DNA of 64,000 nt from Bacillota bacterium (GTDB lineage Bacteria > Bacillota > Sulfobacillia > JACIYH01). Each line of letters opens with the position of its first letter. Within the stretch, counting starts at the first letter, position 1. Shown piece by piece: positions 54,200-63,082 of this stretch. Where the stretch lies: positions 53,397 to 117,396 of the forward strand of contig JASEFA010000008.1 in the NCBI GenBank assembly GCA_030019365.1, written 5' to 3'. The position numbers were made by a program, and so were the translations under genes. The notes under the pieces were generated by a model that ran no database searches, had not been told where the DNA came from, and saw only the letters and a program-made list of their open reading frames with translations.

Positions 54200-55128
54200 G
54201 CAAGTGACGATATGGCCGAGGACGCCTGCTCCCCCGAAGAGCTAGCCCAGGGCGATTGTACCTCTATCAACTATCAACGTGGCCGAAGGCAGCCCCGTGT
54301 CGCCTGGTCAGCGCGCACAGCGCCTCCCGCGGGGCAGGTTTGGGGGTGCTTCGCCGTGGTGGTATTGCATATTATAGGTGCGAAACCACATTACGCTGCT
54401 CGACAAGGTTGGTACGCAAGTGGATCTTGCCCGCCAGCACCAGAAAGGCGCGTATCAAAAGATGCTACGTCCGCAGCATTCAAGTTCACGGAGCGGTGCT
54501 TCCCCACCTCCGGGCTGTACGGGCTGGAGATCGGCGAGAGGATCGGGTCGAGCCGGGAGGTTAGGGACTATATCGCTGCGCTGGACAAGACTGGCGCACA
54601 AGTTCTCGGATGTACCGAAGCGACACGAGAAGGGCCGTGCGCCAGAAGATGTCGCAAATGTCCATTCGACTTCACCGAGAGCCGGCTGCGCACCTCCGCG
54701 CTGTACGGGCTGTGCGAGGAGCACCGCACTGTCTTCTCGTTGATGCCGAACTGCGGCGCCATCGCCTTGGCCATGGCATGACTCTTGCTGCCAGGGTCAG
54801 TTTGACCCCGAGACCAACTTCTGTGCGCGAACCCCACGGGAACCTTCTTCTCCCACTTATAGGCCACGCGGGAAGCGAACGAGATCTTTGGTAGCAGTCC
54901 GCAGGTGGGCGACGGTGAGAGAACTTTAGTGGTGGTCATGACGGCCGCCATCGTACTGGCGGTGTCCTGAGTCTTACTAGCTGAGCGGGCCACGCGGGCT
55001 CTGGGGCATCCCGCCGTAGCCCTGGAGCGGGCTTCGCAGCCGCCGGTCGGCTTCCGCCAGCCCTGAGCGCACTGCGCAGCCGGCCTGCGGGCGGTGCTGG
55101 AGCCACGGCGTGCGGTATGACAAAGGGG
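54200..55128. other. Degenerate non-coding stretch with diverged direct repeat
   Basis: No intact gene seen in about 930 bp. Two diverged copies of a 130-140 bp unit lie at about 54391-54530 and 54579-54718 (plus strand); read in shifting frames both give LDK-V/T-G-T/A-Q, then H-Q/E-K-G, then F-K/D-F-T-E and LYGL, so an ancestral repeated protein domain seems to have decayed by indels. The remaining sequence (to 55128) shows nothing I can name. Base composition is visibly less GC-rich than the genes to the left. Confidence 0.5.
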
Positions 55129-56544
55129 CTAGCCGGGCGGGGGAGAGTGGCGGAGGGAGAGCCGGCCGCCTATGTCCAGGCGGTAGACCAGGCTGGGCCG
55201 GCCCCGGGGTGGTTGTTCGACCTGCACGACGGTTGCCAGTCCGGCCTGCGCCAGGTGTTGGAGGATGCGCCGGGCGTTGCGGGGCGTGATGCCCAGTTCT
55301 GCAGCTAGTCCCCGGGCGGTAACGACATCGCTGCGGGTCCGCTGCAACACCGCACGCAACCGATTGACGGTGGTGCTGCTCAGGCCGGCTCGATTGGCGA
55401 CGTCGATTACGGCCGGTTCGGCCCGCCGCGAATACTCCAGGCAGTCGGGTCGGCCCAGGGGGCCGACCTGCGCCCCATCGTCAAAGCAAACGAAGGCACA
55501 GTCGCCCCCATGCCGGATGGCCAGGTCGAGTGCGACGGTGGCGCAGCGATGGGAAGTCTGAGCTGTGCTACCCACCCCGAAGCCGAAGCTTACCGGGGTG
55601 GCAAGGGTTTCCCGGATGACTTCGAGTATGGGCAGGGAACGGAATGAGGCCGTGGCCTGCTCCAAGGCGCCGCGTGTGGTGAACAGGACGAACTCGTGGC
55701 CCTGCACCGGGAAGACGGAAGCTGCCAGGTCACCGGCAAGGTCAAACAAGATCTGCAGGAGTTTGAGCCGGGCCTGGCTCAACTCGCTGCCAGAGGCGGC
55801 CCCAGCTGCCATGCCCCGCGTGGTTGCCCGGCCATCTCCCCCGGTGCCACGACCGGCGGCCCCTCGGCCAGGTGCTACGGTCGCCACCGGGTTCGCGGCG
55901 TCGGCCAGACGGCACAGACCCACGGCGATTTGCGCTGCTTTTGCCCGCAGGGCGCGGGCTTCCAGCACTGCCCTCAGCAGGGCCTCTCTGATGGCGTGGG
56001 TGCTGGGCGTGCAGCGGAAGACGGGTACGCCCGCCTCCTCGAGGGCTGCGAAGGCCGTGCGGAGGAACGTCACCGCGGCCCGGGTCTCCCCGCGCTGCCA
56101 CAAGCGCAGGTGGAAATCCACCAGTTCGCGGCGTGGGACGGCACGGGTGATCTCGAAGGGATGCACGCCGCCTGGATCCAGGCCGATCTCGCCGTACGCC
56201 TCCCGGATCTCGGAGCGAGAGAGGGTATCTACGCTTATGCGCCCTATGTCGACACCCCGGTGGGCCATCTGCGCCAGGGTCTTGTGCAGGGATGACCCCG
56301 CGTGGGAGCTCACATATACAGTGGGTTTGGGTAGGGGGAACCCCCTCCGCTCGGTCACGTAGTGATAGGGCCAGTTCCCCGTGAAGAAGACGATGTCGAT
56401 CTCGTCGAGGTGAGATTCCAGTACCGACAGCGCCTCAGTTTCCTCGTCGTAGGGGAGGGGGACCAGCGCGAGTTCCGGGAAGTCACCCGCCATCAGGCAG
56501 GTTCTTTCTACCATGTCGTGGGGGCCCACCACTCCGGTGACCAC
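55129..56544 (-). CDS. Putative HTH transcriptional regulator, family not recognised
   Basis: 471 residues. N-terminal alpha/beta region (about 1-160: VTGVVGPHDMVERTCLMAGD, IDIVFFTGNWPYHYVT) looks like a ligand- or signal-binding domain. A middle domain (about 260-370) holds VQGHEFVLFTTRG and CAFVCFDDG, faintly like a nucleotidyl-cyclase/GTP-cyclohydrolase-III fold. The C-terminus has a winged HTH: ARGLAAELGITPRNARRILQHL, then GRPSLVYRLD. Start GTG 56544, behind GGGGAGGT at 12 nt. It is divergent from the remnant permease/opine dehydrogenase and the importer genes, which suggests that it regulates them. Confidence 0.6.
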   Translation of the reverse strand: MVTGVVGPHDMVERTCLMAGDFPELALVPLPYDEETEALSVLESHLDEIDIVFFTGNWPYHYVTERRGFPLPKPTVYVSSHAGSSLHKTLAQMAHRGVDIGRISVDTLSRSEIREAYGEIGLDPGGVHPFEITRAVPRRELVDFHLRLWQRGETRAAVTFLRTAFAALEEAGVPVFRCTPSTHAIREALLRAVLEARALRAKAAQIAVGLCRLADAANPVATVAPGRGAAGRGTGGDGRATTRGMAAGAASGSELSQARLKLLQILFDLAGDLAASVFPVQGHEFVLFTTRGALEQATASFRSLPILEVIRETLATPVSFGFGVGSTAQTSHRCATVALDLAIRHGGDCAFVCFDDGAQVGPLGRPDCLEYSRRAEPAVIDVANRAGLSSTTVNRLRAVLQRTRSDVVTARGLAAELGITPRNARRILQHLAQAGLATVVQVEQPPRGRPSLVYRLDIGGRLSLRHSPPPG

Positions 56545-56692
56545 CGCCGAAGCCGCACCTCCCCGGCAACGCGACCCAGAGCATGATGCTCCTTGCTCGT
56601 GCAGGAATTCTGCGCCCGCTGGCGAAATCCCTCCCGTGATAGGGAAGTTCTACGGCCGAGTGACCGTAAGTCCTCGAGGGGGCGGATGTCCC

Positions 56693-56848
56693 GTGGGCAG
56701 TTACGTGGTGCGCAGGGTGTTGCAGTTCACCCCCGTGTGGGTGGGGGTGGCTGTGCTGGTCTTCAGCACGGTACACCTGATGCCCGGCGACCCCGTGCGT
56801 GCGATGACGGGCGGGCGGCCCCTGAGCGCTGCGGCCGTGGCCCGGGTC
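56693..56848 (+). pseudogene. N-terminal fragment of a DppB/OppB-type permease
   Basis: From GTG 56693 (GAGGGGG 10 nt upstream): GSYVVRRVLQFTPVWVGVAV, then LVFSTVHLMPGDPVRAMTGG, the first transmembrane helix and signature of a BPD peptide permease. It stops being permease after AAVARV; the frame continues without interruption into an unrelated protein end (next entry). Some 260 residues of the permease are missing. Confidence 0.8.
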
Positions 56849-57260
56849 ATCCACCGGGTGTTCGACGAAGTGAATAGGGTTGCGGGTGCGTACAGGACGG
56901 AGGTGCTTGGGTACGAGGATCGTGACTTCAGCAGCACCGGGAACATCATGGCGATGGCTTTGCAGGTCCCCTTTTACACCCTTGGTGTGACCGCCCAGAT
57001 CAAGGGGCCCAGTTCCGTGCGCGACCGATACATTACGGACGACCTGCCCCAGGGTTTGGCTCCCCTCTCCCGGCTTGCCCACAGGGCAGGGATGAACAAG
57101 CCGCTGATCGCGGCCTTCGTTTCCCTAGGCTCGGCCGTGTGTGATCGGGATTTCCGGTCGGAGGGGAGGACGCCGGCGAAGTTGGGAATTGATCACCTTT
57201 CGGCCGATGAAAATCGAGCGCCTGGTGCGGGAAGGTCTCTACGTAGGTGGAAACCTATAA
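56849..57260 (+). pseudogene. C-terminal fragment of an octopine/nopaline-dehydrogenase-type protein
   Basis: Residues after the junction (IHRVFDEVNRVAGAYRTEVL, GPSSVRDRYITDDLPQGLAP, KPLIAAFVSLGSAV, EGRTPAKLGI) match the helical C-terminal domain of opine dehydrogenases (tRYvtEDvPyGL, grtl-LG pattern). The NAD-binding Rossmann domain is absent. Near the end one extra A in an A4 run (about 57210) shifts the frame: removing it gives DEIERLVREGLYVGGNL and a stop at 57260. Deletion plus frameshift make it a relic. Confidence 0.75.
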
Positions 57261-57499
57261 GGTGTCATGAAGGAATTGCCTGGAACAAGCGTGTGGGAGG
57301 TGAATCCGATGATGAACGGGCGATTGTAGTTTCAGGCCCATCGTGGGCGTATTAGCAGACCAGCCCGACAGCAGCGTTGCACGAGCGAGCTTGGGCGTCT
57401 ATCGGAGAGTGGGAGATGTCGAGCGACAGCGGTGGTGGCGCAGGCAACTGTATCGGGTAGTTAAGCTCATGAAAGGAAAAGGGAAGGGAGGGTAACTAC
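57261..57499 (+). other. Intergenic region before the importer operon
   Basis: No gene. The promoter of the binding-protein gene must lie here or upstream but no convincing -35/-10 pair is visible. It ends in the strong Shine-Dalgarno AGGGAGGGTAACTAC. Confidence 0.4.
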
Positions 57500-59104
57500 A
57501 TGGGGCGGCTCAAGCTCAAAGCGGTGGCCCTGTTGGTCGCAGGGGTTCTAGCCGGGACGTGTATCCTCCCCGGGTGTGCGCAGAAGCCCCGAGAGGCCAA
57601 GCCCGGGAGAGGCGGCGCCCTCACGATTGCCATTCCCCAGGACCCTGTTGCGCTCGACGTCCACCGCACTTCCTGGGCTGACATCGTACACAGCCTTATC
57701 TATGACCCCTTGCTGACTCTGGACCTAGATCGCAAGTACGTGCCCCAACTCGCCGAGTCGTGGAATGTCTCGCCCGACGGAAAAGAGATAACCATCAAAC
57801 TGAGGAAAGACGTCAAGTTCCACGACGGCAAGCGACTGAACGCCGAAGCGGTGAAGTTCACATACGACCGCCTCAAGGACCCTGCCATGGCGGCCCCCTT
57901 CGCCGGGCAGATCGGTCCCCTGGAACAAGTGGTGGCAGCGGACGAGTACACGGTGAAGATGGTGTACAAGGAGCCCTTTGCTCCGTTCTTTTACGTCATG
58001 GACTCCGCATACCTAGGGATCATGTCGCCTGAGGCGGTAAGGACGCTGGGCGACAACTTCAACCGCTCTCCAGTCAGCACCGGACCCTTCATAGTGGAAG
58101 AATGGGTCCCCGGCGACCACCTGAGTTACAAGCGCAATGAGGACTACCGGTGGCCAGCACCGTATTACGAGAACCGAGGACCGGCGTACTTCGAGAAAGT
58201 GGTCATGAAGATCATTCCGGACGAGAACACGCGCGTCCTGGCCCTGGAGAAGGGCGACATCGACATAACAGACGTACCGACCACCGCAGTGCCAAGGCTA
58301 CGTGGGAACCCCGATGTTACCCTGCACGAGACGTTAACGGAGCAGCTAACTTACCTGGGATTCAACTTCAAGAAGTACCCGTGGACGGAGGCGCCAGTGC
58401 GCCAGGCGATTGCCCACGCCATCAACCGGGAGGAAATCATAACCCAGGCCCTCGAGGGGATGGCTGTACCGGCATGGGGCCCCCTGGTCCCGGCCATGTC
58501 GGGGTACTGGGAAGGCATCAAAGACTACGCGCCCCAGTACGCCCCCGACAAGGTCAAGCCGCTGCTCGCCCAGGCGGGATGGGACAAGGTGGACTCCGAG
58601 GGTTTTGTCGTCAAGGACGGCAAGCGCCTTACGCTGGACATCATGACCTATCCGGAGCCTGACTGGGTGCGGGTCGGCGAGGTGGTGGTATCTCAGCTTC
58701 GCAAGGTCGGGGTAGATGCGCGGCTCAAGACCGTGGAACGCGCTACGCTCCTCGCCTCGACGCCAAAAGGCGAGCACGACGCCATCCTGATTCTATACGG
58801 CTACCGGGACCCCGACATACTATTTTACTTCTTCCATTCGTCGCGTCTCCCCACCACCAACCGCTGCCATTACGTAAACCCGAAGGTGGACGAGTTGCTC
58901 GAGCGGGGACGCACTACCGTGAACCCCGACCAGCGGACGGAGGTTTACAGGGAAGTCCAGATAACAATCATGCAGGACGGAGTGTGGGTGCCGCTGTATG
59001 TGCCCAAGGCCGTGACCGGCGTCCGGAAGGAGGTCAAGGGGTTCAAGGTCCATCCAGTGCACGGCGGCTGGTTGCTGCATGACGCGTACAAGGAGATAAA
59101 GTAA
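57500..59104 (+). CDS. Extracellular solute-binding lipoprotein, family 5 (OppA/DppA type)
   Basis: 534 residues. Signal peptide with lipobox ILPGC (Cys about residue 26), so membrane-anchored on the outside. SBP_bac_5 features: GGALTIAIPQDPVALDVHRT, YDPLLTLDLDRKYVPQLAES, the family signature AESWNVSPDGKEITIKLRKD, PVSTGPFIVEEWVPGDHL, APVRQAIAHAINREEI. Binds di/oligopeptides, nickel chelates, opines or similar; which one cannot be read. ATG with AGGGAGGG at 8 nt. First gene of the importer operon. Confidence 0.93.
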   Translation: MGRLKLKAVALLVAGVLAGTCILPGCAQKPREAKPGRGGALTIAIPQDPVALDVHRTSWADIVHSLIYDPLLTLDLDRKYVPQLAESWNVSPDGKEITIKLRKDVKFHDGKRLNAEAVKFTYDRLKDPAMAAPFAGQIGPLEQVVAADEYTVKMVYKEPFAPFFYVMDSAYLGIMSPEAVRTLGDNFNRSPVSTGPFIVEEWVPGDHLSYKRNEDYRWPAPYYENRGPAYFEKVVMKIIPDENTRVLALEKGDIDITDVPTTAVPRLRGNPDVTLHETLTEQLTYLGFNFKKYPWTEAPVRQAIAHAINREEIITQALEGMAVPAWGPLVPAMSGYWEGIKDYAPQYAPDKVKPLLAQAGWDKVDSEGFVVKDGKRLTLDIMTYPEPDWVRVGEVVVSQLRKVGVDARLKTVERATLLASTPKGEHDAILILYGYRDPDILFYFFHSSRLPTTNRCHYVNPKVDELLERGRTTVNPDQRTEVYREVQITIMQDGVWVPLYVPKAVTGVRKEVKGFKVHPVHGGWLLHDAYKEIK

Positions 59105-59176
59105 GCCGGAGGCGGGGAAGGGATGACCTCCCTTCCCCGCAGATCACCTGTGACCGACGGCAGAGGAGATGCCGGA

Positions 59177-60118
59177 TTGAGGCGGTATATCGCACGTCGA
59201 CTGCTCCTGGTCGTACCCGTTCTGCTTGGGGTGTCTTTGCTGACTTTCCTAATGATCCACCTGACGCCCGGCGACCCGGTGCAGCTCATGTTGGGCGATC
59301 AGGCGACTCCCGAGGCCATAGCGCTGCTCAAGGCCAAGCTTGGTCTCGACCAACCCCTGCACGTGCAGTTCGGACATTATCTCATAAACATCTTACACGG
59401 TGATCTGGGTGACTCCATCCGCACCAACCGCCCCGTGATGGAAGAGATAGGAAGCAGGTTCCCGGCCACAGTGGAATTGACCGCCCTATCGACTGCGATA
59501 GCCATCACCCTGGGCGTGGGGATCGGGACAATCGCCGCCATACGCCAGAACAGCCCTGCGGACAGCGGCTCCATGGTTCTGGCCATCGTCTGGGTCTCCA
59601 TGCCGAGTTTTTGGCTGGGCATTATCCTGCAGCTCCTGTTCGCCGTTGAGGTTCCCTGGTTCCCCATCTTCGGTCGCTCAACCCCCGTCTTTACGCTGGA
59701 GTGGATCAAGAGCCTCGTCCTTCCCGCCGTCACCCTGGGAGCCCGGAGCGCCGCCATCCTTGCCCGGATGACTCGCTCGACCCTCCTGGAGGTGATACGG
59801 GAGGATTACATCCGTACGGCCCGGTCCAAAGGGCTTACCGAGCGGGTTGTCATCTACCGGCACGCGCTCCGGAATGCCCTGATCCCAGTTACCACACTGG
59901 CCGGGCTCCAATTCGGCGCCCTCCTGGGTGGAGCGTTCATCGTAGAGACGGTGTTCGCGTGGCCTGGCGTGGGCCGTCTGGGCGTGCAGGCCATTTTCAT
60001 GCGCGACATCCCCGTGGTACAGGGCATGGTCTTGCTGGTGGCCCTAATGTTCGTGCTGGTCAACATGGCGGTGGACTTGTTCTACGCATATCTCGACCCG
60101 CGCATAAGGTACGGGTGA
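59177..60118 (+). CDS. ABC importer permease, DppB/OppB type
   Basis: 313 residues, six transmembrane helices. N-terminus RRYIARRLLLVVPVLLGVSL, TPGDPVQLMLGDQATPEAIA; EAA loop IREDYIRTARSKGL(TERVV) and HALRNALIPVTTLAG; final YAYLDPRIRYG. TTG at 59177 with GAGGAGA 7 nt upstream is preferred over an ATG 18 codons earlier, because homologues start at RYI. Stop precedes the next permease by one nt. Confidence 0.93.
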   Translation: MRRYIARRLLLVVPVLLGVSLLTFLMIHLTPGDPVQLMLGDQATPEAIALLKAKLGLDQPLHVQFGHYLINILHGDLGDSIRTNRPVMEEIGSRFPATVELTALSTAIAITLGVGIGTIAAIRQNSPADSGSMVLAIVWVSMPSFWLGIILQLLFAVEVPWFPIFGRSTPVFTLEWIKSLVLPAVTLGARSAAILARMTRSTLLEVIREDYIRTARSKGLTERVVIYRHALRNALIPVTTLAGLQFGALLGGAFIVETVFAWPGVGRLGVQAIFMRDIPVVQGMVLLVALMFVLVNMAVDLFYAYLDPRIRYG

Positions 60119-60119
60119 C

Positions 60120-60956
60120 ATGCGGAATTACACTCGCTTCCTGAGACGACTGCGGAGGAACCGGGGTGCCGTCCTGGGCAGTGTCATCGTAGCATGCTTT
60201 CTACTGATGGCACTGGCAGCCCCCTGGATAGCACCCCACGATCCCCTCGAGCCCAACGCCGCGGTCAGGCTGCAACCGCCGAACCCGCGGCACCTCATGG
60301 GCACGGACGAACTGGGACGTGATATTCTGTCACGGGTCATGTTCGGAGCGCGTGTATCCCTCACCGTGGGCCTGATCTCTGTGGGCATTTCGTGTGTTTT
60401 CGGAACCGTACTGGGTCTCGTGGCGGGGTTTATCCCTTCCCTCGACAGCCTCATCATGAGACTCGTGGACGTGATGCTGGCATTCCCCGGCATGCTTCTG
60501 GCCATCGCCATTGTGGCCATGCTGGGCCCGGGCCTTTACAACGCCATGATCGCAGTGGGCATATTCGGCATCCCGGATTACGTCAGGGTGGTGCGGGGAT
60601 GTGTCCTTTCCGTCAAGGAGAACCAGTATGTGGAAGCGGCCAGGAGCCTCGGATTGCCAACCCCCGTGGTCCTGTATCGCCACGTGCTGCCCAATGTGTT
60701 CGCACCGATTATTGTGCTGGTGACGTTCGGTATCGCCAGCGCCATTCTGTGGGCTGCAGGCTTGAGCTTCCTCGGTCTGGGGGCGCAGCCCCCGTTCCCC
60801 GAATGGGGCCTCATGCTCAGCCAGGGTCGCCACTGGATCCTGCGTGCGTGGTGGGTCGCCACTTTCCCGGGGCTGGCTATCACCCTCGTGATCCTGGGCT
60901 TCAATTTGCTGGGGGACGGCCTCCGTGATGCGCTCGATCCGCGCCTCAAACAGTAA
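60120..60956 (+). CDS. ABC importer permease, DppC/OppC type
   Basis: 278 residues. FLRRLRRNRGAVLGSVIVAC, PHDPLEPNAAVRLQPPNPRH, LMGTDELGRDILSRVMFGAR, EAA motif YVEAARSLGLPTPVVLYRHV and LPNVFAPIIVLVTF, ending LGDGLRDALDPRLKQ. Complete. No ATPase gene (OppD/OppF type) follows; the transporter must borrow ATPases or has lost them. Confidence 0.94.
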   Translation: MRNYTRFLRRLRRNRGAVLGSVIVACFLLMALAAPWIAPHDPLEPNAAVRLQPPNPRHLMGTDELGRDILSRVMFGARVSLTVGLISVGISCVFGTVLGLVAGFIPSLDSLIMRLVDVMLAFPGMLLAIAIVAMLGPGLYNAMIAVGIFGIPDYVRVVRGCVLSVKENQYVEAARSLGLPTPVVLYRHVLPNVFAPIIVLVTFGIASAILWAAGLSFLGLGAQPPFPEWGLMLSQGRHWILRAWWVATFPGLAITLVILGFNLLGDGLRDALDPRLKQ

Positions 60957-60960
60957 GACT

Positions 60961-60980
60961 GTCCGCTAGGCCAGGCGGAC
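60961..60980 (+). terminator. Hairpin after the permease genes
   Basis: GTCCGC and GCGGAC with an 8-nt loop, four nt after the permease stop. No U-run follows, so it is a weak terminator or mRNA-stabilising hairpin. Confidence 0.3.
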
Positions 60981-61069
60981 CGACCCCCAGCCCGGACGAC
61001 CGGGGCATGCGGTAGCCGTTCGAGTTGCTTCGTAGGAAACGTTGGCATATCGAAGGGGGCAGAGCAGGA

Positions 61070-61963
61070 TTGACAAGGGAACTGACCTCGCAACTGCGCT
61101 CGGTGGTTACCTCCATCTCCGGGATAGTCGGGCTTGCTGCCCGCAACCTGGGCACGGGAGAGGAAGTCCACATCAACTCCGGCCTGGTTTTCCCGCTGGC
61201 GAGCACCTTCAAGGTACCGCTTCTCCTGGAACTGCTTCGCCTAGCAGAACTCGGTAGCGTCGACCTAGGGGCGAGGTTCAGCCTCTCACCGGAGGCCAGG
61301 GTCTTCGGCTCTGGCGTGCTGAAGGAGCTGGATCCCGGCCTGCAACCGACGGTGCGTGATTTGGCAGTGCTGATGATCATCCTCAGTGACAACTGGGCTA
61401 CAGACATGCTGGCGAACGTGGTGGGACTTGACAACGTTAACCGAACGCTCAGAGTTCACGGTATAGAGGAGGTTAACGTGGTCCTCAACTGCACACAGAT
61501 CCTTGCCAGAGCCGCCGGGATCGTATCCGACAATCCCAGCGCGGAGGAACTGGAACTGGCCCGCCAGCGCCTGGAGGCCGCCGAGTTGCCACCGGACAGC
61601 CCGGCTCTCAGCGAGGGATCCGACAACAACGTGGCCACCCCGCGGGGTTTCGCGTCCCTCCTCACCATGCTTGCAGAAAGACGCTATGTCAGCCCCTGGG
61701 TGTGCGAACAGGCGCTGGACATTATGAAGAGGCAGCAACTAAGGCAGCGCATCCCCCTGTTGCTCCCGTTGCGGGTCAAGGTTGCCAATAAAACCGGGAC
61801 CCTGGGACCGGTGCGCAACGACGCAGGAATCATCTTCGGCGCGCGGGCCACGGTAGCGCTGGCCGTGTTCACCAAGAAAGTGGCCGATCCCATCGCGGCC
61901 GATCGAGTCATTGCCGATTGCGCGCACCTGCTCTTCGAGGCCTGGGCTGGCTACGAAGCCTAA
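61070..61963 (+). CDS. Class A beta-lactamase-fold serine hydrolase without signal peptide
   Basis: About 297 residues. Serine-lactamase motifs: STFK (nucleophile, PLASTFKVPLLLELL), SDN (IILSDNWATDML) and KTG (VANKTGTLG). The Glu-166 position in the omega loop is not kept (VVLNCTQ where ExxLN is expected), so it is unlikely to be an efficient beta-lactamase; a peptidase, esterase or amidase role is possible. No signal peptide or lipobox, so probably cytoplasmic. TTG at 61070 (RBS-like AGGA/GGGGG upstream) is used; ATG 61025 is an alternative. It follows the importer and may act on its solute. Confidence 0.75.
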   Translation: MTRELTSQLRSVVTSISGIVGLAARNLGTGEEVHINSGLVFPLASTFKVPLLLELLRLAELGSVDLGARFSLSPEARVFGSGVLKELDPGLQPTVRDLAVLMIILSDNWATDMLANVVGLDNVNRTLRVHGIEEVNVVLNCTQILARAAGIVSDNPSAEELELARQRLEAAELPPDSPALSEGSDNNVATPRGFASLLTMLAERRYVSPWVCEQALDIMKRQQLRQRIPLLLPLRVKVANKTGTLGPVRNDAGIIFGARATVALAVFTKKVADPIAADRVIADCAHLLFEAWAGYEA

Positions 61964-62223
61964 GGTGGCTGAAGAAGATCCGTTCGGACCGTAGCAGGTC
62001 CCGGGGCGGTGAGACGGTGGGAACTAGTACTACTCCGTTAAGTTGGAGCATACTGCCATCTTAGTTTATGACCGCACACCGCACACCGGCCAGTCCCCGT
62101 TGCCAGCAGCCGCTGCATCTCTTCACGCACTCGGGGTATCGTCCACGATTGGGATTCCCTCCCACACCCAGACGTTTTTGGTGGAGCAGGCCTCTGCCAC
62201 CAGAAAGCAGAAGGCTATCATGG
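61964..62223. other. Non-coding junction next to the insertion-sequence remnant
   Basis: No gene recognised. Minus-strand reading gives short pieces such as RCAVCGHKLRWQYAP in different frames, perhaps part of another decayed mobile element. Confidence 0.3.
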
Positions 62224-62847
62224 TCAGGGGCGGTTCTCCTCGAAGTAGAACTCCGCGCCCGTGACGAGGCGGGAGTAGTCGTCCAGAAAGGCGATGAGGT
62301 AGGCCTGGCGCTTCTTCCTCGCGTCGCCGGGGTCGGGCAGGTACAGGGTGTGCTGGCAGTCACCCTGCCAGATGGCGTTGCGGTGAGGCGCCTCGAAGCG
62401 GCGGAAGCTCACCGGTTTGCGGGCGGCGTGGCGGGGTACCTCCCGGGCCAGGTGCCTGCCCAGGGTTGAGCGTTTGAGCAGCCCGGGCGGCGCCTCCCCG
62501 GCCAGTTCCAGGATGCTGATGACCTGCCGCACGCTGCGCTCGGGGACCTCGCGCTTGAGCAGTACCGCCTTCCCGAGTAGTTCCGAAGGCACTTTCCTGG
62601 CAGGACCCACGTCCGCCCTGGGGTCGGGCTTGAGGTCATCCAGGCCCCGCTCCCGCTAGGCACCCAGCCACCGTTCCAGGGTGCGCATACCGATGGTGGT
62701 CTTTTGGCTGTACGGGATCTCGTAGCGCCGGGAGGCGGCTTCGCGGAGCAGGCGCGCCTGCTCCCCCCGGCCGATCTCCCGGGTCAGAAGTGGCGCGATC
62801 ACCCCGTAGCGGAAGAGGGCGATTTCCAGGGCCTGTCTTTCGTCCAT
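62224..62847 (-). pseudogene. DDE (rve-type) transposase remnant
   Basis: One frame interrupted by a TAG at 62656-62658 where homologues have Tyr (YREGGL reads *RERGL). N-terminal HTH part: ERQALEIALFRYGVIAPLLT, KTTIGMRTLERWLGA; after the stop LKPDPRADVGPARKVPSELL, RSVRQVISILELAGEAPP, and the catalytic domain start NAIWQGDCQHTLYLPDP and LIAFLDDYSRLV (two catalytic Asp). The gene ends at FEENRP; the third acidic residue and the C-terminus are missing. ATG at 62847 with AAGGAGGA upstream. Confidence 0.8.
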
Positions 62848-63082
62848 GCGTGCATCTTCCTCCTTCATCGCGGGCGCTGGCACCGTTCTACCACGGCGCA
62901 GCGCCCAGTGGCGCAGACATGTTTTGTGGAGGAGAAGGCACGCAAGGGGCCAGGAAACCGGGGCAAAAGCCCCTTCAAGCGACCGCCTTCCAGTTGATGG
63001 GTTGAACCGGGCGCAGGGGCAGCGCGGAAGAGGCCAGGTTACCCGCTCCGGTTACCAGAACGGCCACCGGCCCCGGTGTGGC
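62848..63082. other. Spacer between two broken mobile-element genes
   Basis: No gene or clear terminal inverted repeats recognised by eye. Confidence 0.3.

Noticed and set aside
54568..54993. 141-codon minus-strand frame with an HTH-like GINEKTV segment
   Set aside because: No Shine-Dalgarno, no consistent protein-like composition, and it overlaps the decayed repeat region.
57415..57462. Short frame MSSDSGGG and similar leader-size frames before the binding-protein gene
   Set aside because: No Shine-Dalgarno of quality and no sign of regulation; too short to support.
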